Assembly (NCBI RefSeq): GCF_003314435.2
Contig: NZ_QNVY02000002.1
Coordinates: forward strand, 620,001 to 684,000
Direction: 5' to 3'
Source: Flavobacterium petrolei
GTDB taxonomy: Bacteria; Bacteroidota; Bacteroidia; Flavobacteriales; Flavobacteriaceae
DNA: 64,000 bases
A model generated the notes under the pieces. The model had not been told where the DNA came from. It worked only from the letters and a program-made list of their open reading frames with translations, and made no database searches. The position numbers and the translations under genes are program-made. Shown here one piece after another: positions 55,314 through 63,901 of the stretch (the stretch's first letter is position 1; every line of letters begins with the position of its first letter).

Positions 55314-55544
55314 TAAAAGTGTTTTAATTATAATTTTTAGACCCAACACAACTGCTTTTTTAAATTTAATTCTTTAGGATTGTTTTACAATTCCTAAAAT
55401 TTAATTTGTACTTTGCTAAAAGTATATGAAATTTGCTATTAGCAATAACCTTCATGAATACTGGATTTTATTTGCAATCAAAGATAAATTTTCCAGTATT
55501 TACATGTTGGTTAGAAAAAAAACTATTTTGCGAAAAATATTGTC

Positions 55545-56753
55545 ATGAATAAAAATTTAGAATTGCTGTGTAAAATTGCCAAAAAACCTTCCAGAATGAT
55601 TATTGGACTCATGTCAGGTACTTCAATGGATGGTCTGGATGTTGCTCTGTGCAAGGTTTCAGGTACAGGAGAAAATACAAAAATCACGCTAACAAATTTT
55701 AAGACGATTGAATATTCAAACGAAATAAAGGCTGAGATTCAAAAAGTGTTTGCAAAACAGAATATTGATTTCCACTCTCTTGTTTTATTGAATGAATGGA
55801 TTGGTATTCTTCATGCCAACATGGTATTAAATTGTTTGAAAAACTGGAATATATCAAATCATGAGGTAGATTTAATAGCTTCACATGGACAAACTGTATT
55901 ACACCTTCCAAAAAAATTACATCTGCAAGAAAAATTTCCTAATGCCACTTTGCAAATTGGGGATGGGGATCACATTGCTGTAAAGACTGGAATAATAACA
56001 CTTTCGGATTTCAGGCAAAAACATGTTGCAGCAGGCGGTGAAGGAGCTCCACTGGCAGTTTATGGTGATTATTTTATTTTTGGAAAAAAAGGCGAAAATC
56101 GTATTATGTTGAACATGGGCGGTATTGCAAATTTCACCTATTTACCCTCAAATATGAACCCAGAAGAAGTTTTCGTAACGGATACAGGCACTGGAAACAC
56201 ATTAATTGATGCCTGTATCAGACAATTTTACCCCGGAAAATCGTATGATAAAGATGCGGAAATTGCAAAACTCGGTGTTGTAAACCAATCCCTTTTAGAG
56301 GCTTTACAAGAAAATAGTTTTTTTAAAGATTCTTTCCCAAAAACTACAGGTCCAGAACTTTTTAATATGGAATATGTTAAAAGTGCTCAAGCTAAAAGTA
56401 ATACCCAAAACATTATAGTACCTGATTTATTAGCCACATTAACAAGATTTAGCGCCGTAACTATAGCCGAAGCAATCAAGTATGCTATAGAAAACACAAA
56501 ATACGCCTTAGAAAGTTTCTCTATTTACATGTCAGGTGGCGGAGCTCATAATCCACTATTAGTAAATTGGTTAAAAGAACTATTGCCTTGTCATTTTTTT
56601 AAAACTGATGAATTAGGTATATCTGGTGATGCAAAAGAAGCAGTATTATTTGCTGTTTTGGCTAATGAAACAATTGCAGGCGGAGGCTCAGATTTTGGTA
56701 CCCGCAAAGGAATCCCATCAGTTTCTATGGGGAAAATATCATTTCCCAATTAA
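55545..56753 (+). CDS. anmK: Anhydro-N-acetylmuramic acid kinase
   Basis: This 402-residue kinase has the ATP-binding phosphate loop GLMSGTSMDGLDVAL (residues 21-35), SHGQTVLHLP, the RQKHVAAGGEGAPLAVYGD active-site stretch, MLNMGGIANFTYLP and DTGTGNTLID, and MSGGGAHNPLL. It opens and phosphorylates 1,6-anhydro-MurNAc to MurNAc-6-phosphate in peptidoglycan recycling. The ATG overlaps the stop of a small upstream frame. It is the first of four genes that make a muropeptide recycling pathway. The MurNAc-6-P etherase MurQ is not in the window. Confidence 0.95.
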   Translation: MNKNLELLCKIAKKPSRMIIGLMSGTSMDGLDVALCKVSGTGENTKITLTNFKTIEYSNEIKAEIQKVFAKQNIDFHSLVLLNEWIGILHANMVLNCLKNWNISNHEVDLIASHGQTVLHLPKKLHLQEKFPNATLQIGDGDHIAVKTGIITLSDFRQKHVAAGGEGAPLAVYGDYFIFGKKGENRIMLNMGGIANFTYLPSNMNPEEVFVTDTGTGNTLIDACIRQFYPGKSYDKDAEIAKLGVVNQSLLEALQENSFFKDSFPKTTGPELFNMEYVKSAQAKSNTQNIIVPDLLATLTRFSAVTIAEAIKYAIENTKYALESFSIYMSGGGAHNPLLVNWLKELLPCHFFKTDELGISGDAKEAVLFAVLANETIAGGGSDFGTRKGIPSVSMGKISFPN

Positions 56754-57060
56754 AGTAGAGATACTTTTTATAATTATTCATAATCCATTATGAGCGATCT
56801 CCATGGTATTTTTAAAAATATCTGTTGCCGTTCTACATTTGACAACCATAAAATTTCACTGTGGCAAACTACACCATTACACTATTTATTTTAGGAGTAC
56901 CTCAAGTGATATAAAACATAGCTCTAATATGTTTTTGAATGCAAATACAAAAAATTGGCAAAGAAATTGAGCTGTTAAAATAAGTCAAATTTTAAAACCA
57001 TTTTAACTGGTAAATTTCACTAAAAAAACTATTTTTGATTACTTAATAAACAATATTCTA
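56754..57060 (+). other. Gene-free gap between anmK and the GHL10 gene
   Basis: A 34-codon frame opens at 56790 but has no family or coding character. No terminator, promoter box or repeat stands out. The gap may hold a separate promoter for the GHL10 gene, but none can be named. Confidence 0.4.
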
Positions 57061-58593
57061 ATGAAAAATTTCAAGCATAAACTTTTGCTTATTTCGTTCC
57101 TTATATTTTCTTTTTGGAATGCTAACGCACAAGCATTGGCTACAAATCCAAAAAATGAATTTAGAGCCGTATGGATTGCTACCGTAGTAAATATTGACTG
57201 GCCGAAAATGAGTACTGATAATGTTGCCAAACAAAAAGCGGATTATATTGAAATTTTAGACGCTTATAAAAAACTAAATTATAACGCTGTAATTGTCCAA
57301 ATCAGAAGTGTTGGGGATGCTTTTTATCCAACCCAATTAGCACCATGGTCCCGTTTTTTGACAGGAAAAGAAGGTCAAGAACCAAAACCTTACTATGATA
57401 CATTAGCGTGGATGATTGCTGAAACGCATGCCAGAGGTTTTGAGTTTCATGCTTGGATGAATCCATACAGAGCTACGATGGATTATAATACTTCGCTTTT
57501 GAGTCCAAATCATGATTTTTTCAAGCATCCAGATTGGATGATTAAATACGGTGGAAAATATTATTACAATCCGGCATTGCCCGAAGTTCAGAACCATTTA
57601 CTGGCCATTGTAGAGGAAGTTGTGGAAAAATACGATATCGATGCGATACATTTTGATGATTATTTTTATCCATACAGAATAAAAGGAGAATTATTTAATG
57701 ATACTGCTTCGTACAAAAAATATGGAAATGGACTAAGTATTGAAGATTGGAGACGTTCAAATGTGAATAATTTTGTACGATGTGTTTCCCTTTCGATAAA
57801 AAATATTAAACCATGGGTACAATTTGGAATCAGCCCATTTGGAGTATGGAGAAATAAATCAGTGGATCCCAGAGGTTCTGAAACGGAAGCGGGACAAACA
57901 AATTATGATGATCTATTCGCTGATCCGTTAGCGTGGATGGAGAACAAATGGATTGATTATTTAGTTCCTCAATTGTATTGGAGTATGGATCACCCTAAAG
58001 CTTCGTATTCGAAATTATTGCGTTGGTGGTCTGAAAATTCAACGAATACCGCAATTTACATTGGAAATGGAACCTATAAAATTAATGCGGATTCTGATAA
58101 AAGATGGAATAATCCACAAGAAATTCCGAATCAAATTGATATCACCAGATCCTACAAGAACGTTCAGGGAAATGCGTTTTTTAGTGCTAAATCATTTTTG
58201 AATAAAAATCAAAGTGTGACTAAATTACTAACAGAAAACCAGTATAAATATCCTGCTCTTCCTGCAGTAGTACCTGGTTCCGTAAAAAAAATGGCTATAG
58301 TTCCCACTGCAAATAACATATTGATAGATCCAATTGCATCACGATTTAATGTAACCTATCCAATGTATAGCAAAGTGCGTTATGTTATGGTTTATGGCGC
58401 CAAATTCAATTCGGAAATTAATGTAAATGACCCAAGTCAAATTATTGACAAAATTGCATTTAAAGAAGACAGTGATACAGTTGAAGTCGTAATTCCATCC
58501 TATAAATTAGATAAAAACACAACGTGCGCGATTACATTCATTGATTTTTATGGTAATGAAAGTGACCCAACTTTAGTGAACTTTACGCTATAA
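57061..58593 (+). CDS. Secreted GHL10 family glycoside hydrolase (DigH/YddW-like)
   Basis: This 510-residue protein has a signal peptide (about residues 1-22, ending NANAQ) and a GH10-like TIM barrel: FRAVWIATVVNIDWPK opens the barrel, followed by YNAVIVQIRSVGDAFYPT, GFEFHAWMNPYRA, the acid region IDAIHFDDYFYPY, and WIDYLVPQLYWSMDHP. Residues 420-510 form a small beta domain, probably fibronectin-like. The E. coli relative DigH cleaves denuded peptidoglycan glycan strands, and here the flanking AnmK and AmpG/NagZ-like genes support the same sort of substrate. Periplasmic or outer-membrane-facing action is expected. Confidence 0.9.
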   Translation: MKNFKHKLLLISFLIFSFWNANAQALATNPKNEFRAVWIATVVNIDWPKMSTDNVAKQKADYIEILDAYKKLNYNAVIVQIRSVGDAFYPTQLAPWSRFLTGKEGQEPKPYYDTLAWMIAETHARGFEFHAWMNPYRATMDYNTSLLSPNHDFFKHPDWMIKYGGKYYYNPALPEVQNHLLAIVEEVVEKYDIDAIHFDDYFYPYRIKGELFNDTASYKKYGNGLSIEDWRRSNVNNFVRCVSLSIKNIKPWVQFGISPFGVWRNKSVDPRGSETEAGQTNYDDLFADPLAWMENKWIDYLVPQLYWSMDHPKASYSKLLRWWSENSTNTAIYIGNGTYKINADSDKRWNNPQEIPNQIDITRSYKNVQGNAFFSAKSFLNKNQSVTKLLTENQYKYPALPAVVPGSVKKMAIVPTANNILIDPIASRFNVTYPMYSKVRYVMVYGAKFNSEINVNDPSQIIDKIAFKEDSDTVEVVIPSYKLDKNTTCAITFIDFYGNESDPTLVNFTL

Positions 58594-58620
58594 AATTTAA
58601 TTGATTATAATTTGCCTTAC

Positions 58621-59895
58621 ATGAAAACAGACAATAGACCTTGGTATTGGATTCCAGTTTTAAACTTTGCTTCCGGCTTGCCTTACGCCATCATTATTTC
58701 GGTTTCGGTGATCATGTACAAAAACCTCGGAATTAATAATGAAGACATTGGAATTTATACCAGTTTACTCTATTTACCCTGGGTAATTAAGCCGTTGTGG
58801 AGCCCGTTTATTGATCTCTATTCCACTAAAAGAAAATGGTTTTTGAGCATGCAATTGCTTATTTCTCTTGCTTTTTTAATTGTTGGTTTAACGATTCCTT
58901 TGAGCAATTTTTTCGTAATCAGTTTAGCCGTTTTTTGGGTAGCTGCTTTTGCATCAGCTTCAAATGATGTGGCCAGTGATGGATTTTACATGTTGGCTTT
59001 AGAAAAAGACCAACAATCCTTTTTCTTGGGAATCCGCAGTACTTTTTACCGACTTTCAATGCTTACTGGAAATGGATTAATGGTGTTTATTGCTGGTTAT
59101 TTAGAACAAGAATATGGCGACAAGCAAAAAGCTTGGTCTTATACAATGGTAGTTGTGGGTGTAATTATGACCGTAATTACAGTTTATAATTATTTTTCGA
59201 CTCCAAAAACAGAAGCAAAAATCGTAGATACAAAAACGGAATCAGTTGCAAATAAAAGTTTTGCTGCTGTTTTCGCTACTTTTTTTCAAAAGAAACAAAT
59301 AGGTTTAGCACTGGCTTTCATTCTATTATTCAGATTAGGCGAATCCCAATTATTAAAAATGCTAACTCCTTTTTTAATCGATCCTGTAACCGCAGGCGGA
59401 ATGGGCTTAACTACTCAAGATGTCGGTGTCATTTACGGCACTTTTGGCGTGATTGCACTTACTGTTGGTGGAATTTTGGGCGGAATCGTAATTTCACGAG
59501 ACGGATTAGGAAAATGGATGTTGCCCATGATTTTGGCCATGCACTTACCTATAATTGGGTTCATACTACTTTCACATTTTCACCCTGGTTCCGTTTTGTA
59601 TGTTTATGCAACCGTTATTGCAGAACAATTTGGTTACGGATTTGGTTTTGCCGCTTTCATGATGTATTTAATCTATGTCGCTGATGGTGAATCAAAAACG
59701 TCCCACTACTCTATCGCAACCGGATTTATGGCTTTAGGAATGATGCTTCCGGGAATGTTGAGCGGTTATATCCAGGAATATCTAGGCTATGGAAATTTCT
59801 TTATTTGGGTATTTCTAGCAACGATTCCGGGACTAATTTTATCGCGCTTTTTGATTTTCCCAGCCGAATTCGGGAAGAAATCTGAACAAGAATAA
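58621..59895 (+). CDS. AmpG-like MFS permease
   Basis: This 424-residue membrane protein has 12 predicted helices and the AmpG-type MFS pattern: NFASGLPYAIIISVSVIMYKNLG in helix 1, LYLPWVIKPLWSPFIDLY in the first cytoplasmic loop (P-W-x-x-K-P-x-W-S-P-x-x-D), and FASASNDVASDGFYMLAL. AmpG imports anhydromuropeptides in other bacteria; in Bacteroidota the homologues are less studied. The frame opens three codons earlier with TTG, but the ATG used here is preferred. It starts 27 bases after GHL10, and its link to AnmK and NagZ makes a muropeptide substrate likely. Confidence 0.88.
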   Translation: MKTDNRPWYWIPVLNFASGLPYAIIISVSVIMYKNLGINNEDIGIYTSLLYLPWVIKPLWSPFIDLYSTKRKWFLSMQLLISLAFLIVGLTIPLSNFFVISLAVFWVAAFASASNDVASDGFYMLALEKDQQSFFLGIRSTFYRLSMLTGNGLMVFIAGYLEQEYGDKQKAWSYTMVVVGVIMTVITVYNYFSTPKTEAKIVDTKTESVANKSFAAVFATFFQKKQIGLALAFILLFRLGESQLLKMLTPFLIDPVTAGGMGLTTQDVGVIYGTFGVIALTVGGILGGIVISRDGLGKWMLPMILAMHLPIIGFILLSHFHPGSVLYVYATVIAEQFGYGFGFAAFMMYLIYVADGESKTSHYSIATGFMALGMMLPGMLSGYIQEYLGYGNFFIWVFLATIPGLILSRFLIFPAEFGKKSEQE

Positions 59896-59916
59896 AAAAC
59901 TAGCTTTTTTTATAAC

Positions 59917-60021
59917 ATATAAGTCATATAAGTAAGTAAGACTTTCTTAAAATAATTGTTTTTTTGCAACCACTTTTATGTAATTATTTATTCTGTATAG
60001 TTTGACTTACATGACTTATAT
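59917..60021. repeat. Long-range inverted repeat between the permease and NagZ genes
   Basis: Two 17-base arms (59917-59933 and 60005-60021) match at 16 of 17 positions in inverted orientation, separated by about 71 bases. Each arm carries the repeated motif TAAGTCAT-TAAGT. The 105-bp module looks like a palindromic interspersed element rather than a simple terminator. Confidence 0.55.
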
Positions 60022-60051
60022 CTTGAAAATTATTACCATATCCATTTCAAA

Positions 60052-61662
60052 ATGACATTAAAACAAAAAATAGGACAATTTTTCTTTCCTGCCGTTTTTA
60101 TCAATGATACCGAAGAAAATATTCAGGCTACCGAAAGATTAATCAAAGAACACAATATAGGCGGATTGACTTTTTTTCACAGTCGAGCCAGTGCAGCAAC
60201 GAATTATGAAACGAAGAAAAAAATAGTGTTGAATGATGATAGTTTTCAGCGTTTAAAGGAACTTATCATCAGGTATCAAAATTGCGCTACAACTCCGTTA
60301 TTAATGAGTATTGATGCCGAATGGGGATTAGCCATGCGTGTCGAAAAAACACCACAATATCCGTATGCAATAACGCTTGGCGCTTTGCCGAACAATCAAA
60401 AAAACTTGGTTTACGAAGTTGGGAAACAAATAGGATTAGACTTAAAATCAGTTGGGATTCATTATAATTTAGCGCCGTTAGCGGATATCAATAACAATCC
60501 GAATAATCCTGTGATTGGCTACCGTTCTTTTGGTCAAAACAAAGAAAAAGTAAGTGATTTTGCTTTGGAATATCTAAGAGGAATGAATGATGTCGGGATT
60601 TTGGGTTGTCTCAAACATTTTCCCGGACATGGAAATACAAATGTAGATTCGCATTTAGGATTACCTGTTTTAAAAGAAACTCTCGAAGAATTATTAGCCA
60701 ATGAATTAGTTCCATTTTTAAAAGGAATCGAACATAATGTGGATTCGATTATGATTGGTCATTTGGCTGTTCCTGCTTTAAACGATGGAAAAGATACTTC
60801 GGCAACATTATCAAAATCTGTGATTGAAACACTTTTGCGAAAGCAATTAGGTTATAATGGCTTAGTAATTTCTGATGCTCTTAACATGCATAGTGTTTCT
60901 AAATTATACGATCAAAAAGGCCTTCTGGAATGGGAAGCTTTTAATGCTGGAAATGATGTGTTATGCTTTGCCGAAAATGTTCCCGAAGGAATTCAAGAAA
61001 TCTTAAAAAACGCAACTCCGGAGCGAATAGAAGCTAGTTTTCAACGCATCTGGAAATGCAAACAAAAAGCTGGAATTACAGACGGAAATCTTAGTCTGCC
61101 AGATACTTCAATAAACCATTTTGATTTTGAAAATACTTCGAAATTAAATCTGAAAATTGCTCAAAACTGCATTACTAAAATTAAAGATAATCACAATACT
61201 GTGACCGTTTTTGATGCAAAAAACAGAGAAGATCTTGCTAAAATCAGTATTTACAAAAACACTGATAATGTGTTTTTTAAAAGCCTGACTCATGCTTTGC
61301 CTTCGTCAGAATTTAGTTACGAAATAGGCGGTGAATCCGTTTTGAATGAATTAGAAAAAAACCTGAATAAATTTGACACACTAATCATATCTTTATTTGT
61401 TCCAAAGGCAAAACCTTTGAATAATTTTGATATTGAAGAATCTGTACTTCAATTTTTAGGCAACGTATTGACTACCAAAAAATGTGTTTTGTATGTTTTT
61501 GGAAATCCGTATGCACTACAAATTATTCCAAATCTGGAACATGCATTGGGAATTATAGAAATGTATCAAGATTTTTCAGAATTTCAAGAAACCGCTGCAG
61601 AGCAACTTCTGGAAAATATGGATTGCAAAGGAACTCTGCCAGTGATGGTTAGTATTCAATAA
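60052..61662 (+). CDS. nagZ: Glycoside hydrolase family 3 beta-N-acetylglucosaminidase (NagZ-like)
   Basis: This 536-residue GH3 enzyme has no signal peptide. The catalytic barrel shows KIGQFFFPAVFIND, GGLTFFHSRAS, SIDAEWG, the NagZ loop KHFPGHGNTNVDSHLGLP (residues 188-205) with the His/Asp acid-base pair, and the nucleophile Asp275 in ISDALNM. A second domain of about 200 residues follows, longer than classical NagZ. It is expected to cleave GlcNAc from anhydromuropeptides in the cytoplasm, after import by the preceding AmpG-like permease and before AnmK acts. Confidence 0.9.
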   Translation: MTLKQKIGQFFFPAVFINDTEENIQATERLIKEHNIGGLTFFHSRASAATNYETKKKIVLNDDSFQRLKELIIRYQNCATTPLLMSIDAEWGLAMRVEKTPQYPYAITLGALPNNQKNLVYEVGKQIGLDLKSVGIHYNLAPLADINNNPNNPVIGYRSFGQNKEKVSDFALEYLRGMNDVGILGCLKHFPGHGNTNVDSHLGLPVLKETLEELLANELVPFLKGIEHNVDSIMIGHLAVPALNDGKDTSATLSKSVIETLLRKQLGYNGLVISDALNMHSVSKLYDQKGLLEWEAFNAGNDVLCFAENVPEGIQEILKNATPERIEASFQRIWKCKQKAGITDGNLSLPDTSINHFDFENTSKLNLKIAQNCITKIKDNHNTVTVFDAKNREDLAKISIYKNTDNVFFKSLTHALPSSEFSYEIGGESVLNELEKNLNKFDTLIISLFVPKAKPLNNFDIEESVLQFLGNVLTTKKCVLYVFGNPYALQIIPNLEHALGIIEMYQDFSEFQETAAEQLLENMDCKGTLPVMVSIQ

Positions 61663-61737
61663 TTATTTCTCAAAAAGTTTAAAATAGCACACATAAGAAA
61701 TAACTATTCTTTAATAACTATTTATAATCAAATCTTA

Positions 61738-61769
61738 TTGCTTCCAGCCTATTGTATAGACTACTTTTG
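61738..61769 (+). promoter_or_regulatory. Promoter of the peroxiredoxin gene
   Basis: TTG (61738-61740), a 21-base spacer and TACTTTTG (61762-61769) match the Bacteroidota -33/-7 consensus fully. The ATG lies 35 bases downstream. Confidence 0.7.
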
Positions 61770-61804
61770 CACCATCAAAATAAATAACTAAAAAAGTAAA
61801 TAAA

Positions 61805-62443
61805 ATGTCATTAGTAGGTAAAAAATTTCCAAGTATTGCAGTAGACGCTATTTCTGAAATGGGTGATAATTTAAAAATCAACATTTTCGAAGAAGCAGTT
61901 AATAACAACAAGAAAGTACTTTTGTTTTGGTACCCAAAAGATTTTACATTCGTTTGCCCAACTGAATTGCACGCTTTTCAAGCTGCTTTACCGGAATTTG
62001 AAAAAAGAAATACAATTGTCATAGGTGCATCTTGTGATACTAACGAAGTACACTTTGCTTGGTTGAATACTCCAAAAAACAACGGTGGAATTGAAGGTGT
62101 TACTTACCCAATTCTTGCTGATACTAACAGAAACTTATCTAACATCTTAGGAATTCTTGATATTGATTCAACTGAATATTCTGAAGAAACTGATTCTGTA
62201 ATTGTTGAAGGTTCTAATGTAACTTTTAGAGCGACTTACCTAATTGATGAAACTGGAAAAATTTTCCATGAAAGTGTAAATGATATGCCACTTGGTCGTA
62301 ACGTAAACGAGTTTTTACGTATGGTTGATGCTTACACGCACATTCAGGAAAAAGGAGAAGTTTGTCCTGCAAACTGGGAAGCTGGAAAAGAAGCGATGAG
62401 CGCTGACAGAATCAGTACTGCTGAATACTTGACTTTAAACTAA
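61805..62443 (+). CDS. 2-Cys peroxiredoxin (AhpC/Prx1 type)
   Basis: This 212-residue peroxidase has the peroxidatic Cys51 in DFTFVCPTELHAF, the RATYLIDETGKIFHE strand, and a resolving Cys in KGEVCPANWEAGKEAM near the C-terminus, so it is a typical 2-Cys enzyme that reduces hydrogen peroxide and organic hydroperoxides. It is cytoplasmic. It heads a group of redox genes with a thioredoxin, a small conserved protein and Tpx, and has a well-matched promoter. Thioredoxin or a related protein downstream is the natural reductant. Confidence 0.94.
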   Translation: MSLVGKKFPSIAVDAISEMGDNLKINIFEEAVNNNKKVLLFWYPKDFTFVCPTELHAFQAALPEFEKRNTIVIGASCDTNEVHFAWLNTPKNNGGIEGVTYPILADTNRNLSNILGILDIDSTEYSEETDSVIVEGSNVTFRATYLIDETGKIFHESVNDMPLGRNVNEFLRMVDAYTHIQEKGEVCPANWEAGKEAMSADRISTAEYLTLN

Positions 62444-62445
62444 TT

Positions 62446-62504
62446 CAATAACAATGTCAATTGCAATACCAAATTTCAATTCATAATATTGATTATTGTT
62501 ATTG
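62446..62504. repeat. Inverted repeat between peroxiredoxin and thioredoxin genes
   Basis: CAATAACAAT (62446-62455) and ATTGTTATTG (62495-62504) form 10-bp perfect arms around 39 bases, with additional AATTGC repeats nearby. It starts 2 bases after the peroxiredoxin stop and ends 26 bases before the thioredoxin ATG. Confidence 0.45.
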
Positions 62505-62530
62505 CAATTGCATTTTTAAATTTAAAAAAT

Positions 62531-62839
62531 ATGTTAATCGAATTAACTGAAGATACATTACAGGATTTAATTGCAAAAGACGAAAAAGTAGTCGTTCAAT
62601 TTTCGGCATCATGGTGCGGAAATTGCCGAATTATGAAGCCAAAATTCAAAAAATTAGCTTCAGAAAACGAAACAATCACTTTTGCTCTTGTTGATGCTGA
62701 AAATTTCCCAGAATCCAGAAAATTAGCAAATGTTAGTAATTTACCAACTTTTGCCACTTTTGTAAATGGAAAACTGGTGAACGAAACACAAACCAATAAA
62801 CAAGAAGTGTTAATTGAATTAGTGAACGAAATAGTTTAA
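62531..62839 (+). CDS. Thioredoxin-like protein
   Basis: This 102-residue protein has the thioredoxin fold with the redox motif SASWCGNCRIMKP (Cys29, Cys32) in the non-canonical form CGNC rather than CGPC. NLPTFATFVNGKL carries the cis-Pro loop. The frame is open for 14 codons further upstream, but the ATG used here begins the folded domain (MLIELTEDTLQDLI). It follows the peroxiredoxin gene and is the likely electron donor to it. CGNC shifts the redox potential relative to classical thioredoxin, so its partner may be specialised. Confidence 0.9.
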   Translation: MLIELTEDTLQDLIAKDEKVVVQFSASWCGNCRIMKPKFKKLASENETITFALVDAENFPESRKLANVSNLPTFATFVNGKLVNETQTNKQEVLIELVNEIV

Positions 62840-62848
62840 TGATTTCTT

Positions 62849-62934
62849 AGTTTAAAGTTGCCTGACTTTATAAGTAAGTTTAATGCAACAGCAGTTCAAA
62901 ACCTTAAACCTTTAAAAACATTAAACTTTAAACT
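62849..62934. repeat. Inverted repeat downstream of the thioredoxin gene
   Basis: AGTTTAAAGTT (62849-62859) and AACTTTAAACT (62924-62934) are perfect 11-base arms around 64 bases. It fills most of the gap to the next gene. Confidence 0.45.
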
Positions 62935-62945
62935 TAAAAAATAAA

Positions 62946-63203
62946 ATGAAGTTACCCGTAATTAAGCATTTAACGCAGTTTATAGAAGAAAATGATGAAG
63001 ATTACATCATAGAAACAATCGAAGTTCTGGAAGCAATGACTGAAATTTCATCATTGAAAGATGAAGAATTAGATGTTATTGGGGAATTAATTTCTAATAT
63101 GTATGGCGCTTTAGAAGTCAACAAATTGGTAAAAACCGGAACTGACAAAAAAGAAGCTTTAAACAGTTTTATGAAACGTGTTTTGGGCTCTATTGACAAA
63201 TAA
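62946..63203 (+). CDS. Small conserved flavobacterial protein of unknown function (probably DUF6952)
   Basis: This 85-residue acidic, all-helical protein begins MKLPVIKHLTQFIEENDEDYIIETIEVLEAMTEISSLKDEELDVIGELISN. It has no Cys and no membrane helix. Its position after peroxiredoxin and thioredoxin is one I associate with a short flavobacterial family (DUF6952, from memory), and it may assist that pathway, but nothing in the sequence shows how. The ATG and short gap to the upstream gene are consistent with co-transcription. A clear terminator follows. Confidence 0.72.
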   Translation: MKLPVIKHLTQFIEENDEDYIIETIEVLEAMTEISSLKDEELDVIGELISNMYGALEVNKLVKTGTDKKEALNSFMKRVLGSIDK

Positions 63204-63227
63204 AAAGAATTTTTAATTCTGTATTTC

Positions 63228-63261
63228 AAAAACGCACTCCGCAATGAGCGCGTTTTTTTTT
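63228..63261 (+). terminator. Intrinsic terminator before tpx
   Basis: The hairpin pairs 63228-63235 with 63250-63257 (AAAAACGC/GCGTTTTT), with an inner CTC/GAG pairing, and runs into T's. Confidence 0.85.
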
Positions 63262-63362
63262 TATACAAAAAGCAAAATACATTGCAGTCAGTGAGTTTAA
63301 AAATTGAACCAAAACGCTAAACTTATCGAGACATTTGAGGGCTTATTCTTAAATAATTTTCA

Positions 63363-63370
63363 TACTTTTG
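63363..63370 (+). promoter_or_regulatory. -7 promoter box (TACTTTTG) for tpx
   Basis: A perfect TAnnTTTG lies 23 bases before the ATG chosen for tpx and supports that start. A TTTG at 63334-63337 is 25 bases upstream, slightly more than the usual spacing. Confidence 0.6.
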
Positions 63371-63393
63371 AACCTCACAAAAAAACAAACATT

Positions 63394-63891
63394 ATGGCTT
63401 CAATAACATTAGGAGGAAATCCGATTCACACATCAGGAGAATTACCAAAAGTAGGTACTAAAATTGCTGATTTTAAATTAGTTAAAACAGATCTTTCTGT
63501 AGCTTCACTAAGTGATTTTGCAGGTAAAAAATTAGTTTTAAATATCTTTCCAAGTATTGACACGGGGACTTGTGCAGCATCTGTTCGTAAATTTAACGAA
63601 AGTGCCAGTACTTTAGAAAATACAACAGTTTTATGCGTTTCAAGAGATTTACCTTTTGCGCAAAAACGTTTTTGTGGAGCGGAAGGACTTGAAAATGTAG
63701 TAAATTTATCTGATTTTCCAGAAGGAAGTTTTGGTAAAGCAAATGGTTTAGAAATTACTGACGGACCGTTGGCTGGATTACATTCAAGAGTTGTTATTGT
63801 TGTTGACGAAAACGGAATAATCACTCACACTGAACAAGTTGCTGAAATTGCAGATGAACCAAACTACGAAGCTGCATTAGCAGTACTATAA
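63394..63891 (+). CDS. tpx: Thiol peroxidase
   Basis: This 165-residue enzyme of the Tpx class of atypical 2-Cys peroxiredoxins has the peroxidatic Cys60 in [14 protein letters not shown] and the resolving Cys94 in [11 protein letters not shown], with [15 protein letters not shown] as the family N-terminus. It reduces lipid and alkyl hydroperoxides with thioredoxin. The frame is open for 30 codons upstream, but a promoter box and the family N-terminus fix the start. It lies just after the redox group and is followed by a diacylglycerol kinase gene after 10 bases. Confidence 0.95.
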   Translation: MASITLGGNPIHTSGELPKVGTKIADFKLVKTDLSVASLSDFAGKKLVLNIFPSIDTGTCAASVRKFNESASTLENTTVLCVSRDLPFAQKRFCGAEGLENVVNLSDFPEGSFGKANGLEITDGPLAGLHSRVVIVVDENGIITHTEQVAEIADEPNYEAALAVL

Positions 63892-63901
63892 TCACAACTT
63901 G

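Noticed and set aside
56790..56894. 34-codon frame between anmK and the GHL10 gene
   Set aside because: It is short, without helix or motif, and not placed for coupling; chance frames of this size are common.
58612..58620. TTG start three codons upstream of the permease ATG
   Set aside because: The ATG at 58621 starts the conserved N-terminus and is the simpler choice.
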